Part shown: positions 1-7,787 of the stretch, piece by piece
Position numbering within the stretch: position 1 is the stretch's first letter
Layout of the letters: every line of letters begins with the position of its first letter
DNA from: Sinorhizobium sp. RAC02
GTDB lineage: Bacteria > Pseudomonadota > Alphaproteobacteria > Rhizobiales > Rhizobiaceae
Assembly (NCBI RefSeq): GCF_001713395.1
Contig: NZ_CP016452.1
Location: forward strand, 1,116,001-1,180,000
Direction: 5' to 3'
Length of the DNA stretch: 64,000 bases
The notes under the pieces: model-generated
Database searches by the model: none
The model's input: only the letters and a program-made list of their open reading frames with translations
What the model was told of the DNA's origin: nothing
Made by a program: the position numbers and the translations under genes

Positions 1-295
1 CGAACGCTTCATAGTATTGCGACAGAGCCGAGCGTAGCCTGCTCATCTCGATGCGCACGATGGGGTCGGTCGTTGGATCGAAGTCGCACCTGCGGCCGAG
101 GACATCGAGCGCGATCGAGTAGGCCTTGACGCTGTCAGCCTGCCCCTCGAAACGCCGTTCCGCCAGATATTTCAAGATACTGCGCGTGCGATCGGTGCCG
201 TGGAACCTGCTATCGTCGAGAAGCCTGCAGAGTTCGGCACGTGCGTGGACGTCTGAAACGGCGACGACCACGCCAAGGCTGTGTTCAGTGTTCAT
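1..295 (-). CDS. N-terminal part of a rhizobial regulator/adenylate-cyclase-like protein (truncated by window edge)
   Basis: About 98 codons are visible, starting at the ATG read leftwards from 295, with a purine-rich GGGGGAG ribosome site just upstream. The sequence carries the pattern SILKYLAERRFEG...FDPTTDPIVRIEMSRLR..LSQYY. From memory this is the conserved N-terminal domain of rhizobial proteins usually annotated as adenylate-cyclase-like or TPR-containing regulators, so the assignment is family-level only. The rest of the gene lies outside the window, so its effector domain is not visible. A DNA-binding or regulatory role is inferred. Confidence 0.55.
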   Translation of the reverse strand, partial: MNTEHSLGVVVAVSDVHARAELCRLLDDSRFHGTDRTRSILKYLAERRFEGQADSVKAYSIALDVLGRRCDFDPTTDPIVRIEMSRLRSALSQYYEAF

Positions 296-431
296 CGTCG
301 CTCCCCCGCTACGCTTTACCTGAAACTAAACCAGAGGTTTTATCGCGCAGGTGATGATGAGTTGCAACCGAAGTTGTGCCATGAAGCGCGACAAAACTAA
401 GCGAGCGTAAAGCCCCCGCGGGGCAAGTGGC

Positions 432-731
432 CTATTCCGGCACGGTTGGGCGGTGCTTCAGACAGTACTCGATGACTTCGGTCTCGATTTCGGAACAGAT
501 GGTTTCGTACTCAAGCGCGAGCAGGTGGTCTTGTTCTCCCGGCGCTATCCTCAGGCGCTGAAGGGTCACGCTTGCGTCTTCGTACGCCTCGAAGAGATTG
601 ATGATGGAATCACGTCTGGCAGCAAGGATCTGAAGACGCCCGCGCAGCGCGGGCAGCTTCAGCATGAGCCTCCAAAGGCCACGCTCAGCGGAACCGTGCG
701 GTAGTCCTTCGCTTGTGTTTCCCTTGCCCAT
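432..731 (-). CDS. Hypothetical 99-aa protein
   Basis: The frame is open much further upstream (to 1106), but only the part from the ATG at 731 looks protein-like: MGKGNTSEGLPHGSAERG followed by helical, charged sequence (KLPALRGRLQILAARRD, LALEYETICSEIETEVIEYC). I do not recognise a family. It has no signal peptide or membrane segment. The ribosome site (GACGGG) is weak. It is the last of three same-strand genes after the outer-membrane protein at 1584, separated by a 257-base gap that shows nothing else. Confidence 0.45.
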   Translation of the reverse strand: MGKGNTSEGLPHGSAERGLWRLMLKLPALRGRLQILAARRDSIINLFEAYEDASVTLQRLRIAPGEQDHLLALEYETICSEIETEVIEYCLKHRPTVPE

Positions 732-988
732 CAGCCCGTCTAGCCTCGGTCGAGTCCGACCGGCGCATACTATCCACGCCATGGAAGCGGATAAGTACGT
801 TACGGTAAAAGCGGCCGGATTTACGGGGCGTTGATGTGTTTGTCGGGGCGTCGTCAGCCGACCGAGAACACTGATGCAGAATTCAGGGATTAGAATTGTC
901 AAATTGCGGTAGCGTACTGCCATTTTTCTTGTCGCCCGCGACTGGTCCGGCCCCTCGCCAGCGTGCGCGTGCCATGAAGACGGTGGGT

Positions 989-1549
989 TCAGATGCTGAA
1001 CCGTTGTCCCTCCTGAACAAGTGCGATGTCGTCGAAATGCTGCTTCAGCGGCAGGAAATCTTCGGAGGCAGAGCTTTGATAGCCCATGCGCCCGACACCC
1101 TTCCACACCTGAAAGGCGGCCGACCAGACACCGAGAAGGAAACCGGACTTGTCACGCAGTTCGATGCGGTGCCCGAGAAGATCATGAAGGTCCAGGCGAC
1201 GGTCGGTAACGCTCAAGCCCATTGAAACCGTCACAAATCCGGTGCGGTAGAAACGCCAGCTCACATTGTGCCATGTGCAGCTCTCGTGATGGTGCTCGTC
1301 GGGCCAATTGAACTGGACCCAGCTATTTTCTTTTTCGTCGCGGGCCGGCTTGCTCCCCCGATCCTCCCTCGACGTCTCAGGGAAAAGATATTTTTGGTGC
1401 AGCGTCTGCTGCTCTCGCCCCGCCGTCAGCCGGGTGCTCCCGGAACCGCCTGAAAGAACTGTATCCAGGACCTTGTTGCGGTCGTCGCGTTCTTCCTGCG
1501 AACGGCTCTTGAGCGAATTCTTCAAAAGGGAGGCTATTGCCGAAATCAT
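989..1549 (-). CDS. Hypothetical 186-aa protein
   Basis: I chose the ATG at 1549 because a clear AGGAG lies about nine bases upstream; an in-frame TTG at 1594 would add 15 residues. The N-terminal ~80 residues are charged and of low complexity (KSRSQEERDDRNKV, SREDRGSKPARDEKEN). The C-terminal ~110 residues look like a compact beta-rich domain with many aromatic residues (WHNVSWRFYRTGFVTVSMGL, RIELRDKSGFLLGVW). I do not recognise the family. It follows the outer-membrane protein gene, whose stop lies 35 bases upstream of this start, so the two are probably cotranscribed. Confidence 0.55.
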   Translation of the reverse strand: MISAIASLLKNSLKSRSQEERDDRNKVLDTVLSGGSGSTRLTAGREQQTLHQKYLFPETSREDRGSKPARDEKENSWVQFNWPDEHHHESCTWHNVSWRFYRTGFVTVSMGLSVTDRRLDLHDLLGHRIELRDKSGFLLGVWSAAFQVWKGVGRMGYQSSASEDFLPLKQHFDDIALVQEGQRFSI

Positions 1550-1583
1550 GCCAGAACGCTCCTGTTTGGTCAGCTCATTGCGC

Positions 1584-2375
1584 CTAGCGGTCAAGCGCGA
1601 ACTGGAAATTGATTCCCGCGAAGATCTGCCATTTCGGGCCGCCCGTGTCCCTGCTGCAAACTGTGTATTGCGGTTCGATGAAGGCGTTGAGTGTCAGCTT
1701 GTCGTTGACCTGGATGACCTTACCGATGCCGAAACCGACAGGGATGGTGTATTCACCGGTCTCAAGGTCGAAATCCAAGATCGCCGTCGAACGCAGGTAG
1801 AAGCCATCACTAAGGTTGATATTGACGATCGGCTGCACCGTCGCAAGTGAAACGTCGTCGCGATTATCATCGCCCGCAAACGACGCCTGGTAAGTCACGA
1901 GACCGGCAAGAAGGCCCCATTTCTGCGGCGCTACCGCCATGCAGACAGCGCCGGCTTGCCATTTACCTGCGCCGAGTGCATCGTCGGTTGCCGTCGGCAG
2001 AACGACGAGTGGACCGACGCCGAGCGAGACCTCCTTGCCGGGAAAAACGAAGATGTCCATCAGTGTCAGATCGCCGAGCCCGGTCACGTAGTCGCGCGGG
2101 AATTCCGGGGCCGTTGCGATCGGCAAGGTAAAGCGAAATAGCTGTGGCACGCCAAACAAATCGGAAGGAACAAGCCCTCGCAGGAGGAACTGGTTGGCAT
2201 GCCGGTCATCGATGCCTTTCAGTTCGGGGGTGTAGTAGTTTTGAAAATTGAAAGTGATCTTCGGCGTCAGCGGATTGTTGGCCGCGTTGAGGTCGTCATG
2301 CTCCTGCGCCCAGGACGGGCTGACTAGAGTGATGGCGGTGAATGAAAGCAGAAAGGCAGAAAGTCGCTTCGACAT
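1584..2375 (-). CDS. Secreted beta-barrel outer-membrane protein (transporter / phenol MetA-degradation-like family)
   Basis: This 263-aa protein begins with a classical signal peptide (MSKRLSAFLLSFTAITLVSPSWAQ, cleavage near residue 23). Alternating beta-strand-like segments rich in Gly and aromatics follow, ending in the aromatic/hydrophobic pattern IFAGINFQFALDR typical of outer-membrane barrels. Phrases such as TGLGDLTLMDIFVF and GVGPLVVLPTAT resemble the 'transporter / MetA-pathway' barrel family, sometimes mislabelled neuromedin U. A strong AGAGGAG ribosome site precedes the ATG. It heads the three-gene set reading left. Its substrate is unknown, and a barrel in the outer membrane is inferred. 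Confidence 0.65.
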   Translation of the reverse strand: MSKRLSAFLLSFTAITLVSPSWAQEHDDLNAANNPLTPKITFNFQNYYTPELKGIDDRHANQFLLRGLVPSDLFGVPQLFRFTLPIATAPEFPRDYVTGLGDLTLMDIFVFPGKEVSLGVGPLVVLPTATDDALGAGKWQAGAVCMAVAPQKWGLLAGLVTYQASFAGDDNRDDVSLATVQPIVNINLSDGFYLRSTAILDFDLETGEYTIPVGFGIGKVIQVNDKLTLNAFIEPQYTVCSRDTGGPKWQIFAGINFQFALDR

Positions 2376-3075
2376 CTGATTTCTCCTCTAGCTTGACTTT
2401 CCTGTCTGTTATGCCGGACGGTACGTCCGTACGCCAATCCCCTGCCGTTCCGAACGCTTTCGTAGCAGATGGGTTGCACGCTGGCGTGGTTTCGCATCAT
2501 AGTGGAGCGCGCTGATCCGGGGATTTCCACCAGACGTCGAATATCTCCATACGCAGCATGATAGACGCTGCCATGACGAAAGCCGAGAAGCTTCGTTTGG
2601 CGCATGAGCGGCCGTTTGGTTCCCGCCGATCATTTTTTCCGCCCCGCGAGCCCGCCTTGCCGAAGTGCCGGATAGAAAATCGTTCTCGCCGATCTTGGCG
2701 TGCCAAGTTTCGGCATCGATTGTGGAGGTCTGTCCGTTCTGTCTTGGCTCATCGCCAAAAACGACCGCGGCCCCTCATGGGATTGGTCTTACTACTGCTT
2801 GATCTGATCGGCGTGCTGGTCGAACCGCCCACCAGCGTCTACTCGTAAACGGATCGCAGCAAGCGCCATCGTCGCCTTGAATGCAGGGACGGTTTCCGGC
2901 GCGGGCGTCTCGTCATGCAACCTCCTTTTTCCGGCATCCAAGCCAAGGGGAGGCAGAAATTCCACGTATCCCCGTAGTCAAGCTCTCCCGAGCCACCTCT
3001 GCCGAGGAGATTGGCTGCCTAGGTGGTGGCATGCGATGCCTTGAGCGGGGCGGGGTCGGGATACGTTGAAGGATT
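2376..3075. other. Intergenic stretch, no supported gene
   Basis: About 770 bases lie between the outer-membrane protein start and the end of the metalloprotease gene. Several short frames are open here, but none has a convincing ribosome site, family resemblance or rhizobial codon bias. The first ~50 bases upstream of 2375 presumably hold that gene's promoter. The only structured element I see is the hairpin at its right end. Confidence 0.5.
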
Positions 3076-3118
3076 CAACCCCAACCATGACCGCCGTTGG
3101 CGATCGTGGTTGGGGTTG
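3076..3118. terminator. Strong hairpin downstream of the metalloprotease gene
   Basis: A perfect 12-bp inverted repeat, CAACCCCAACCA...TGGTTGGGGTTG, encloses a 19-base loop. It lies 31 bases past the stop codon of the leftward protease gene, the usual place for a terminator. There is no long U tract on either strand, so termination efficiency is uncertain. Confidence 0.5.
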
Positions 3119-3148
3119 TTTGGGTCAGAATATCATTCGACACGGTGG

Positions 3149-5245
3149 TCAGATTACAAAAAAATCCGCAGCGGTCAGTACCAGCCCCGGCGCCAACGAC
3201 CCGAACTTAACGGCCGCGAAACTGGTGCCCAATCCGTCCGCGTCATAGAAGAGCGAGCCGGAGTTTGAATTGTACAAGATCTTGTCATTTGCATCCCGCG
3301 GCGACAGGCCATTGTCCTTGAAGAGGGACGCCGAGAGCACGCCGGTGGAGGTCAGGCCGGTAAAGATTGCGTTCTCCAGCCTGATCGTGTCATCGGCGAC
3401 GTTGAAGTCGGTGATCTTGTCGACATTCGTTGCGCCGAGCGCATTGGAAAACACAAAGGTGTCCTTGCCGCCGAGCCCTGTCAGGGTATCATTGCCACCC
3501 AGGCCATTTAGAATGTTGTTGCCGGCGTTTCCGGTGATCGACTGGACGAATTCGTTGCCGGTGAGGTCGATCCCGGATGTCCCTGCCGAACCATTGGTGG
3601 TCATAAGTTCCACACGGACTCCGGTGCCGAGCTGATAATCGACTGCAGCCATGACCCGGTCTGCGGTGCCGCCGGTTGACGCCTCGACGATTGTCGTTGT
3701 TTTACTATAGATTTGATAAGTATCGTTGCCGCCAAGTCCTTTCAATGTATCTCCTGCGCCGCCACCATCCCTCAGAGTATTCGCCCCGGCATTGCCGACG
3801 ATTTCCTGGTGAAGCGCGTTGCCCGTCAGATTGATCGCCGTGGTGGCTGCCGACGAAACCGTGGTCAACAGCTCGATATCGTCATCCGCCGCCAATGCAT
3901 AGCTCACCCGAGCAGAGACCCTGTCGGCGGTTCCTTCGCCGGCAACCTCGACAATCACATCGCCGACCCGATCGACGATATAGTGGTCGTTCCCGGTCCG
4001 GCCCACCAAAGTGTCTGCGCCGGTTCCGCCATCCAGCCGGTCATCACCCGCTCCACCATCAAGATTGTTATTGCCCTGATTGCCTAGCAACTGGTCGTTC
4101 CCCGACCCACCGATCGCATTCTCGATCAGTGAACGCAGGTCGCCGTTGTAGAGAAACGCGTTATAGACGTTGCCCCGGGCATAACCATTGTTCGGGCCGC
4201 CGCCAAGATAGGCGACCTGTTCCGGGGACAGGACGGAGGAGTACCCGGGTCTGAGGTCGATTTTGACATCATTGCTATAGTTGGACGTATCATAGGTGTC
4301 GTTCGTGCCGCCATTATCCCAGATTGTCAGGAAGATGCGGTTGTAGATCCCGCCTGCTCCGTTGTTGGGTGCGCCCTGGCCGACGCCGTTGACGAACATT
4401 TCACCCGTCGTCGGAGACCACGAATACGTAGAATTGCTGCCGCCGAAATTGGCGCCATACATGTATTGCAAGGCTGCAATATCGACCATCATGAAGCTCT
4501 GCGGAAAGCCGCCGGCTTCATTCGTATAACTAGTCGGCCCACCCTGGTAACTGATATACGGCATGACGGTATATTCATGATGATTATACTCCACCGGCAC
4601 GGAAATGTTGGCAGGACCACCGGTTTCATGGCCGTGCTTAAGGCCGAGCGCATGCCCCAGTTCATGCAGCGTCGAGCGGTAGCCGGACGACCCGAGCGTC
4701 GCCGTGGCGTAATTGTATCCGCTGAAGGTGCCGAACCACATATCGCCGCCGTAATAGCTGCTCGATGGGTAATAGGCATACGCCGAACCGCCGGGATCCG
4801 AAGAATAGGCGGCACGCAATGTGGAATCCGCGCTGTTGCCGTTGTCTATTGTATCGAGGGCGGTAAATCCGTCGATCGAACGCCAGGTATTGCCATCCAG
4901 CGCTGCGCGCAGAATTGCTTGCTGGCTCGATGAAATTTGTCCGAAATTCTCCAAAGGCGCGCCGTCTTCATACCCTGCCTCATAATCGGTTGCTTCATCT
5001 GGAAAACTAAAGGTGATCGACGTCAGGTTCCATCGTACCCCGGAGAGAAGGCCGTCGACATAATTGATGCCCGACGCAGCAACCGATGTGGTCGCGCCGT
5101 CGAACTGCTGCAACGCCGTAGCGGGCTCCTGGCGTACATCGCTTTCAAACGGCAGGAGCGGATTGAAGTCGCCATCCGCGACGGCTTCATAAGCCTTTTG
5201 ATCAAGTCCGTCATAGAGCGCGCGAGTCTTCAACAATGTGGTCAT
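3149..5245 (-). CDS. Serralysin-like RTX metalloprotease (peptidase M10, type I secreted)
   Basis: This is a 698-aa protein without an N-terminal signal peptide. Zinc-binding HELGHALGLKH spans residues 194-204, and a Met-turn (YTVMPYISY, Met228) follows, which places it in the metzincin/serralysin M10 group. From about residue 380 onward there are glycine- and aspartate-rich nonapeptide repeats (GGSGNDQLLG, GGAGDDRLDG, GLGGNDTLTG) that form Ca2+-binding beta-rolls. The C-terminus, ending ADFFVI, resembles a type I secretion signal. No ABC/MFP secretion genes are in the window. A GGGGGAT ribosome site precedes the ATG. An extracellular protease role is inferred from the family. Confidence 0.9.
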   Translation of the reverse strand: MTTLLKTRALYDGLDQKAYEAVADGDFNPLLPFESDVRQEPATALQQFDGATTSVAASGINYVDGLLSGVRWNLTSITFSFPDEATDYEAGYEDGAPLENFGQISSSQQAILRAALDGNTWRSIDGFTALDTIDNGNSADSTLRAAYSSDPGGSAYAYYPSSSYYGGDMWFGTFSGYNYATATLGSSGYRSTLHELGHALGLKHGHETGGPANISVPVEYNHHEYTVMPYISYQGGPTSYTNEAGGFPQSFMMVDIAALQYMYGANFGGSNSTYSWSPTTGEMFVNGVGQGAPNNGAGGIYNRIFLTIWDNGGTNDTYDTSNYSNDVKIDLRPGYSSVLSPEQVAYLGGGPNNGYARGNVYNAFLYNGDLRSLIENAIGGSGNDQLLGNQGNNNLDGGAGDDRLDGGTGADTLVGRTGNDHYIVDRVGDVIVEVAGEGTADRVSARVSYALAADDDIELLTTVSSAATTAINLTGNALHQEIVGNAGANTLRDGGGAGDTLKGLGGNDTYQIYSKTTTIVEASTGGTADRVMAAVDYQLGTGVRVELMTTNGSAGTSGIDLTGNEFVQSITGNAGNNILNGLGGNDTLTGLGGKDTFVFSNALGATNVDKITDFNVADDTIRLENAIFTGLTSTGVLSASLFKDNGLSPRDANDKILYNSNSGSLFYDADGLGTSFAAVKFGSLAPGLVLTAADFFVI

Positions 5246-5953
5246 AAGATCCCCCGGAGGTTGCCATTCATTCGGAATTCATCGGAGAGGAGCCGCCATC
5301 CTGCGTATCCCCAGCGTTAATTCTTAAAATGATCGAGATTGTAATATTAATCAACGGTTAAAATCTCTGAAGAGCTGATTTGTATTGTTTTAAGTCGAGC
5401 TTTCATGAAGAAAGGTCCGAAATATGGCTACTGTAGTTATGTATATCTTTGGGATGAAGGTATGATGGTGTTGGCTGTCTCAAGTTTAGGTCCATCGCTC
5501 AGTCTTTGAGTCTGCCGAACATGGAGGCTTTGTGGTGCTTCAGTAGAGTGCCGGGTCATGCGGGATCGGTACCTTGCGGTTTGCCACCGAAGGATGCAGG
5601 CGAGAATCCGATCATCAACCGGTCTGGCCGACCATGGGCAGTTTGTCGAAAATCCGAATATCTACTCCAGCGAACGAAGCGGTTATAAATCGATCGTGTT
5701 CCAAATTTTCTCGGAAGCGGCTTGGGAAGGGTCGCTGGCAGCCGGCAAGCGCACGTCAACGTGACATTCCGTCGGCGACATCTCTGCCGGGCAGACAATG
5801 GCTGTCTTTCGGCTCGCGAAGGTGCGATCGCCGGCGCACCGAACGTTTTAACGGCGACGCCCGCTATGACGGCCTATCACCGTTGAAGCGGGCGAGGCGG
5901 TTGTCATGCACATCCACTTGCCGGCGGCGGATTTTCCGAGCAGTGCAGCGCGC
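5246..5953. other. AT-rich intergenic region, no supported gene
   Basis: About 700 bases lie between the protease start and the end of the flavoprotein gene. The part from about 5316 to 5470 is clearly AT-richer than its surroundings, with runs such as TTAATTCTTAAAATG and GTAATATTAATC. It probably carries the protease promoter. Open frames in 5500-5970 are short and have no family resemblance. Confidence 0.45.
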
Positions 5954-7558
5954 TCACCGGTTTTGTTGAAGTATTGTCTCGGCAGCGATGTAACCCCAGG
6001 TCATGTTCGGACCGAGTGTCGTGCCGGCACCGATGGCGCGTGTGCCGAACGGGTTGGCCATTGCGAGGCCGGCGGCATAGAGGCCGGCGATGATAGAGCC
6101 GTCCTCCCGGAGCACCTGGCCCCGCTCATTGGTCATCGCGCCGCCTTTGGTGCCAAGGATTGAGCGGTTGAGGGTCATGCCGACATAGGGCGGCTTGTCG
6201 ATCGGCTTGAGACGGCTTGCCTCGCCGTGCGCCTTGTACGCTTCCCAACTGTTCTCGCCACGCTGGAAATCCGTATCGCGGCCCGTCTTGCAATGGGCAT
6301 TCCAGCGCGCGATCGTTTGCTCAAGGGCTTCCGCCGGCAGTCCCAGTTTCCGTGCGAGTTCCGGCATCGTTTCCGCCTTTTTGACCCAGCCCGGGTCGTA
6401 CGAGGCGTACCAGCGAAAGGGGAGGGCAGCGCCCAGAAAGCGGTGATCGCCGATGAGGAAACACGGCAGGTTGAGAGGGGTTCCGTTCTCGTCCCTCGCG
6501 TCGAGCGCCTCGCCGATGTTGAAGTCGCTTTCGCTGACGAAGCGCTCGCCGTGGCGGTTCACCACGATGGAATGCGGCTCGGCCTGGAATGTCATTGGAA
6601 GGCCGCTGGGGCGTCGTTCGTAGCGGGTGGGAAGGCAAGGATAGATGTTTGCCTGGTCCATGCACGACAACGCGGCCCCGGCGAGCGCGGCCAACAGCTG
6701 CCCATCCCCCACGTTGCTGCTCGGGCTGCCGATGCGATCGATCGGGCCTGGAAAATGGCGCGCGACCATCTCCGGATTCCACTCGAATCCACCGCTGGCT
6801 ATGACGACGCCGCGTGCGGCTTCGATGCGCTGCTTCTGGCCGGCTTGTTCGACATCCACACCATTGATCCGGCCGTCTGCATCGCGGACAAGGTCAACCG
6901 CCCGCGCCTCCAGGCGAAACTCGACGCCCGCATCCAGGCAGCCCTTAATGAGCCCGACCATCAGTGCGGTTCCCTGCCCGCCCGAATTGGTCAGCCATCT
7001 GCGGAGGAGTTTATACCAGACCTTGAAGCCCGCCTTTATCGGATGATGATAGATGTCGAGGTCGACTGCCTCCTTGTAGGTGAAGCTGTGGGGAAGCGTT
7101 GAGCGGCGGAGCCGATTGGCAAAACGGCCGAGAATACGGCGGCTCAATTCCCGAGGCGTGACCATTCGGCCAAAGACCTTGCCACCTGGCGCTTCCGTGA
7201 AGGGATCCGGCTCGGCGACAAGCTGGAACTCCAGGGGCGTGTTCTCCGCGAGAAATTGCAGCATGTCGGGCGCCGATTCCACGAAGGCGGCCCACCGTCT
7301 GCTATCGCGCTGCTTGAGCTCAGGCGGCTGCACGGCATGGATATAGGCGAGCGCGTCCTGCCGGCTGTCTGCGACACCCGCGGCCGCGGCCACATGGTTC
7401 GCTGGAATCCAGATGCCCGCGCCGGACATGGCGGACGTCCCGCCGAGCCGATCCGATTTTTCGAGGACGAGGACTTTCAGCCCGCCCTTTGCAGACCGCA
7501 AAGCTGCGGCGCACGCGGCCGAGCCCGATCCAATCACCACCACGTCGAACTCGTTCAT
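5954..7558 (-). CDS. FAD-dependent oxidoreductase, fumarate-reductase/3-ketosteroid-dehydrogenase-like (FAD_binding_2)
   Basis: The 534-aa protein starts with an FAD Rossmann motif (VVVIGSGSAACAAALRSAKG, near residues 6-25) and the ribityl-binding EKSDRLGGTSAMSGAG segment. A conserved C-terminal GTKGGAMTNERGQVL...GLYAAGLAMANPFG...GTTLGPNMTWGY region follows. That architecture and length match flavoproteins related to fumarate reductase and 3-ketosteroid delta-1-dehydrogenase. The substrate cannot be read. A GGAGAAGG ribosome site precedes the ATG. The gene is divergent from the B12-mutase-like gene, and a GTGTCGACAC site 60 bases upstream suggests GntR control with the rest of cluster A. Confidence 0.8.
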   Translation of the reverse strand: MNEFDVVVIGSGSAACAAALRSAKGGLKVLVLEKSDRLGGTSAMSGAGIWIPANHVAAAAGVADSRQDALAYIHAVQPPELKQRDSRRWAAFVESAPDMLQFLAENTPLEFQLVAEPDPFTEAPGGKVFGRMVTPRELSRRILGRFANRLRRSTLPHSFTYKEAVDLDIYHHPIKAGFKVWYKLLRRWLTNSGGQGTALMVGLIKGCLDAGVEFRLEARAVDLVRDADGRINGVDVEQAGQKQRIEAARGVVIASGGFEWNPEMVARHFPGPIDRIGSPSSNVGDGQLLAALAGAALSCMDQANIYPCLPTRYERRPSGLPMTFQAEPHSIVVNRHGERFVSESDFNIGEALDARDENGTPLNLPCFLIGDHRFLGAALPFRWYASYDPGWVKKAETMPELARKLGLPAEALEQTIARWNAHCKTGRDTDFQRGENSWEAYKAHGEASRLKPIDKPPYVGMTLNRSILGTKGGAMTNERGQVLREDGSIIAGLYAAGLAMANPFGTRAIGAGTTLGPNMTWGYIAAETILQQNR

Positions 7559-7617
7559 TGCCTTCTCCGATGCCGAAACCGCACTATAAGAAGAATAATC
7601 TTTATCTGTCTACTATT

Positions 7618-7627
7618 GTGTCGACAC
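7618..7627. promoter_or_regulatory. Candidate GntR operator, copy 1 (GTGTCGACAC)
   Basis: A perfect 10-bp palindrome in the context ATTGTGTCGACACTTTT lies between the divergent flavoprotein and B12-mutase-like genes. The same core with flanking A and TTT occurs at 12184, with near-copies at 9565 and 11351, all inside cluster A. The probable ligand is the GntR protein encoded at 11392. Confidence 0.6.
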
Positions 7628-7787
7628 TTTTCGCGCGATAGTCTGACCTGCAATCAGGTTGGAGGATCCTTCCAAAGCACGGCAGGTCAAGCCGCATCGC
7701 CATAACCGGCTCACCGACCGGCTATGGTGTGGTGCGTCCGGCCCCATATCTGCGCACCAAACATCTTTCTCGAATGTCGGGCAGCCT

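Noticed and set aside
2558..2848. 96-codon plus-strand frame in the gap before the protease gene
   Set aside because: No ribosome site, no motif, Arg/Pro-rich composition; does not look coding.
7659..7787. Upstream TTG extension of the B12-mutase-like gene
   Set aside because: The extra 43 residues are unlike the family and lie in the promoter region right after the operator; the ATG at 7788 is a better start.
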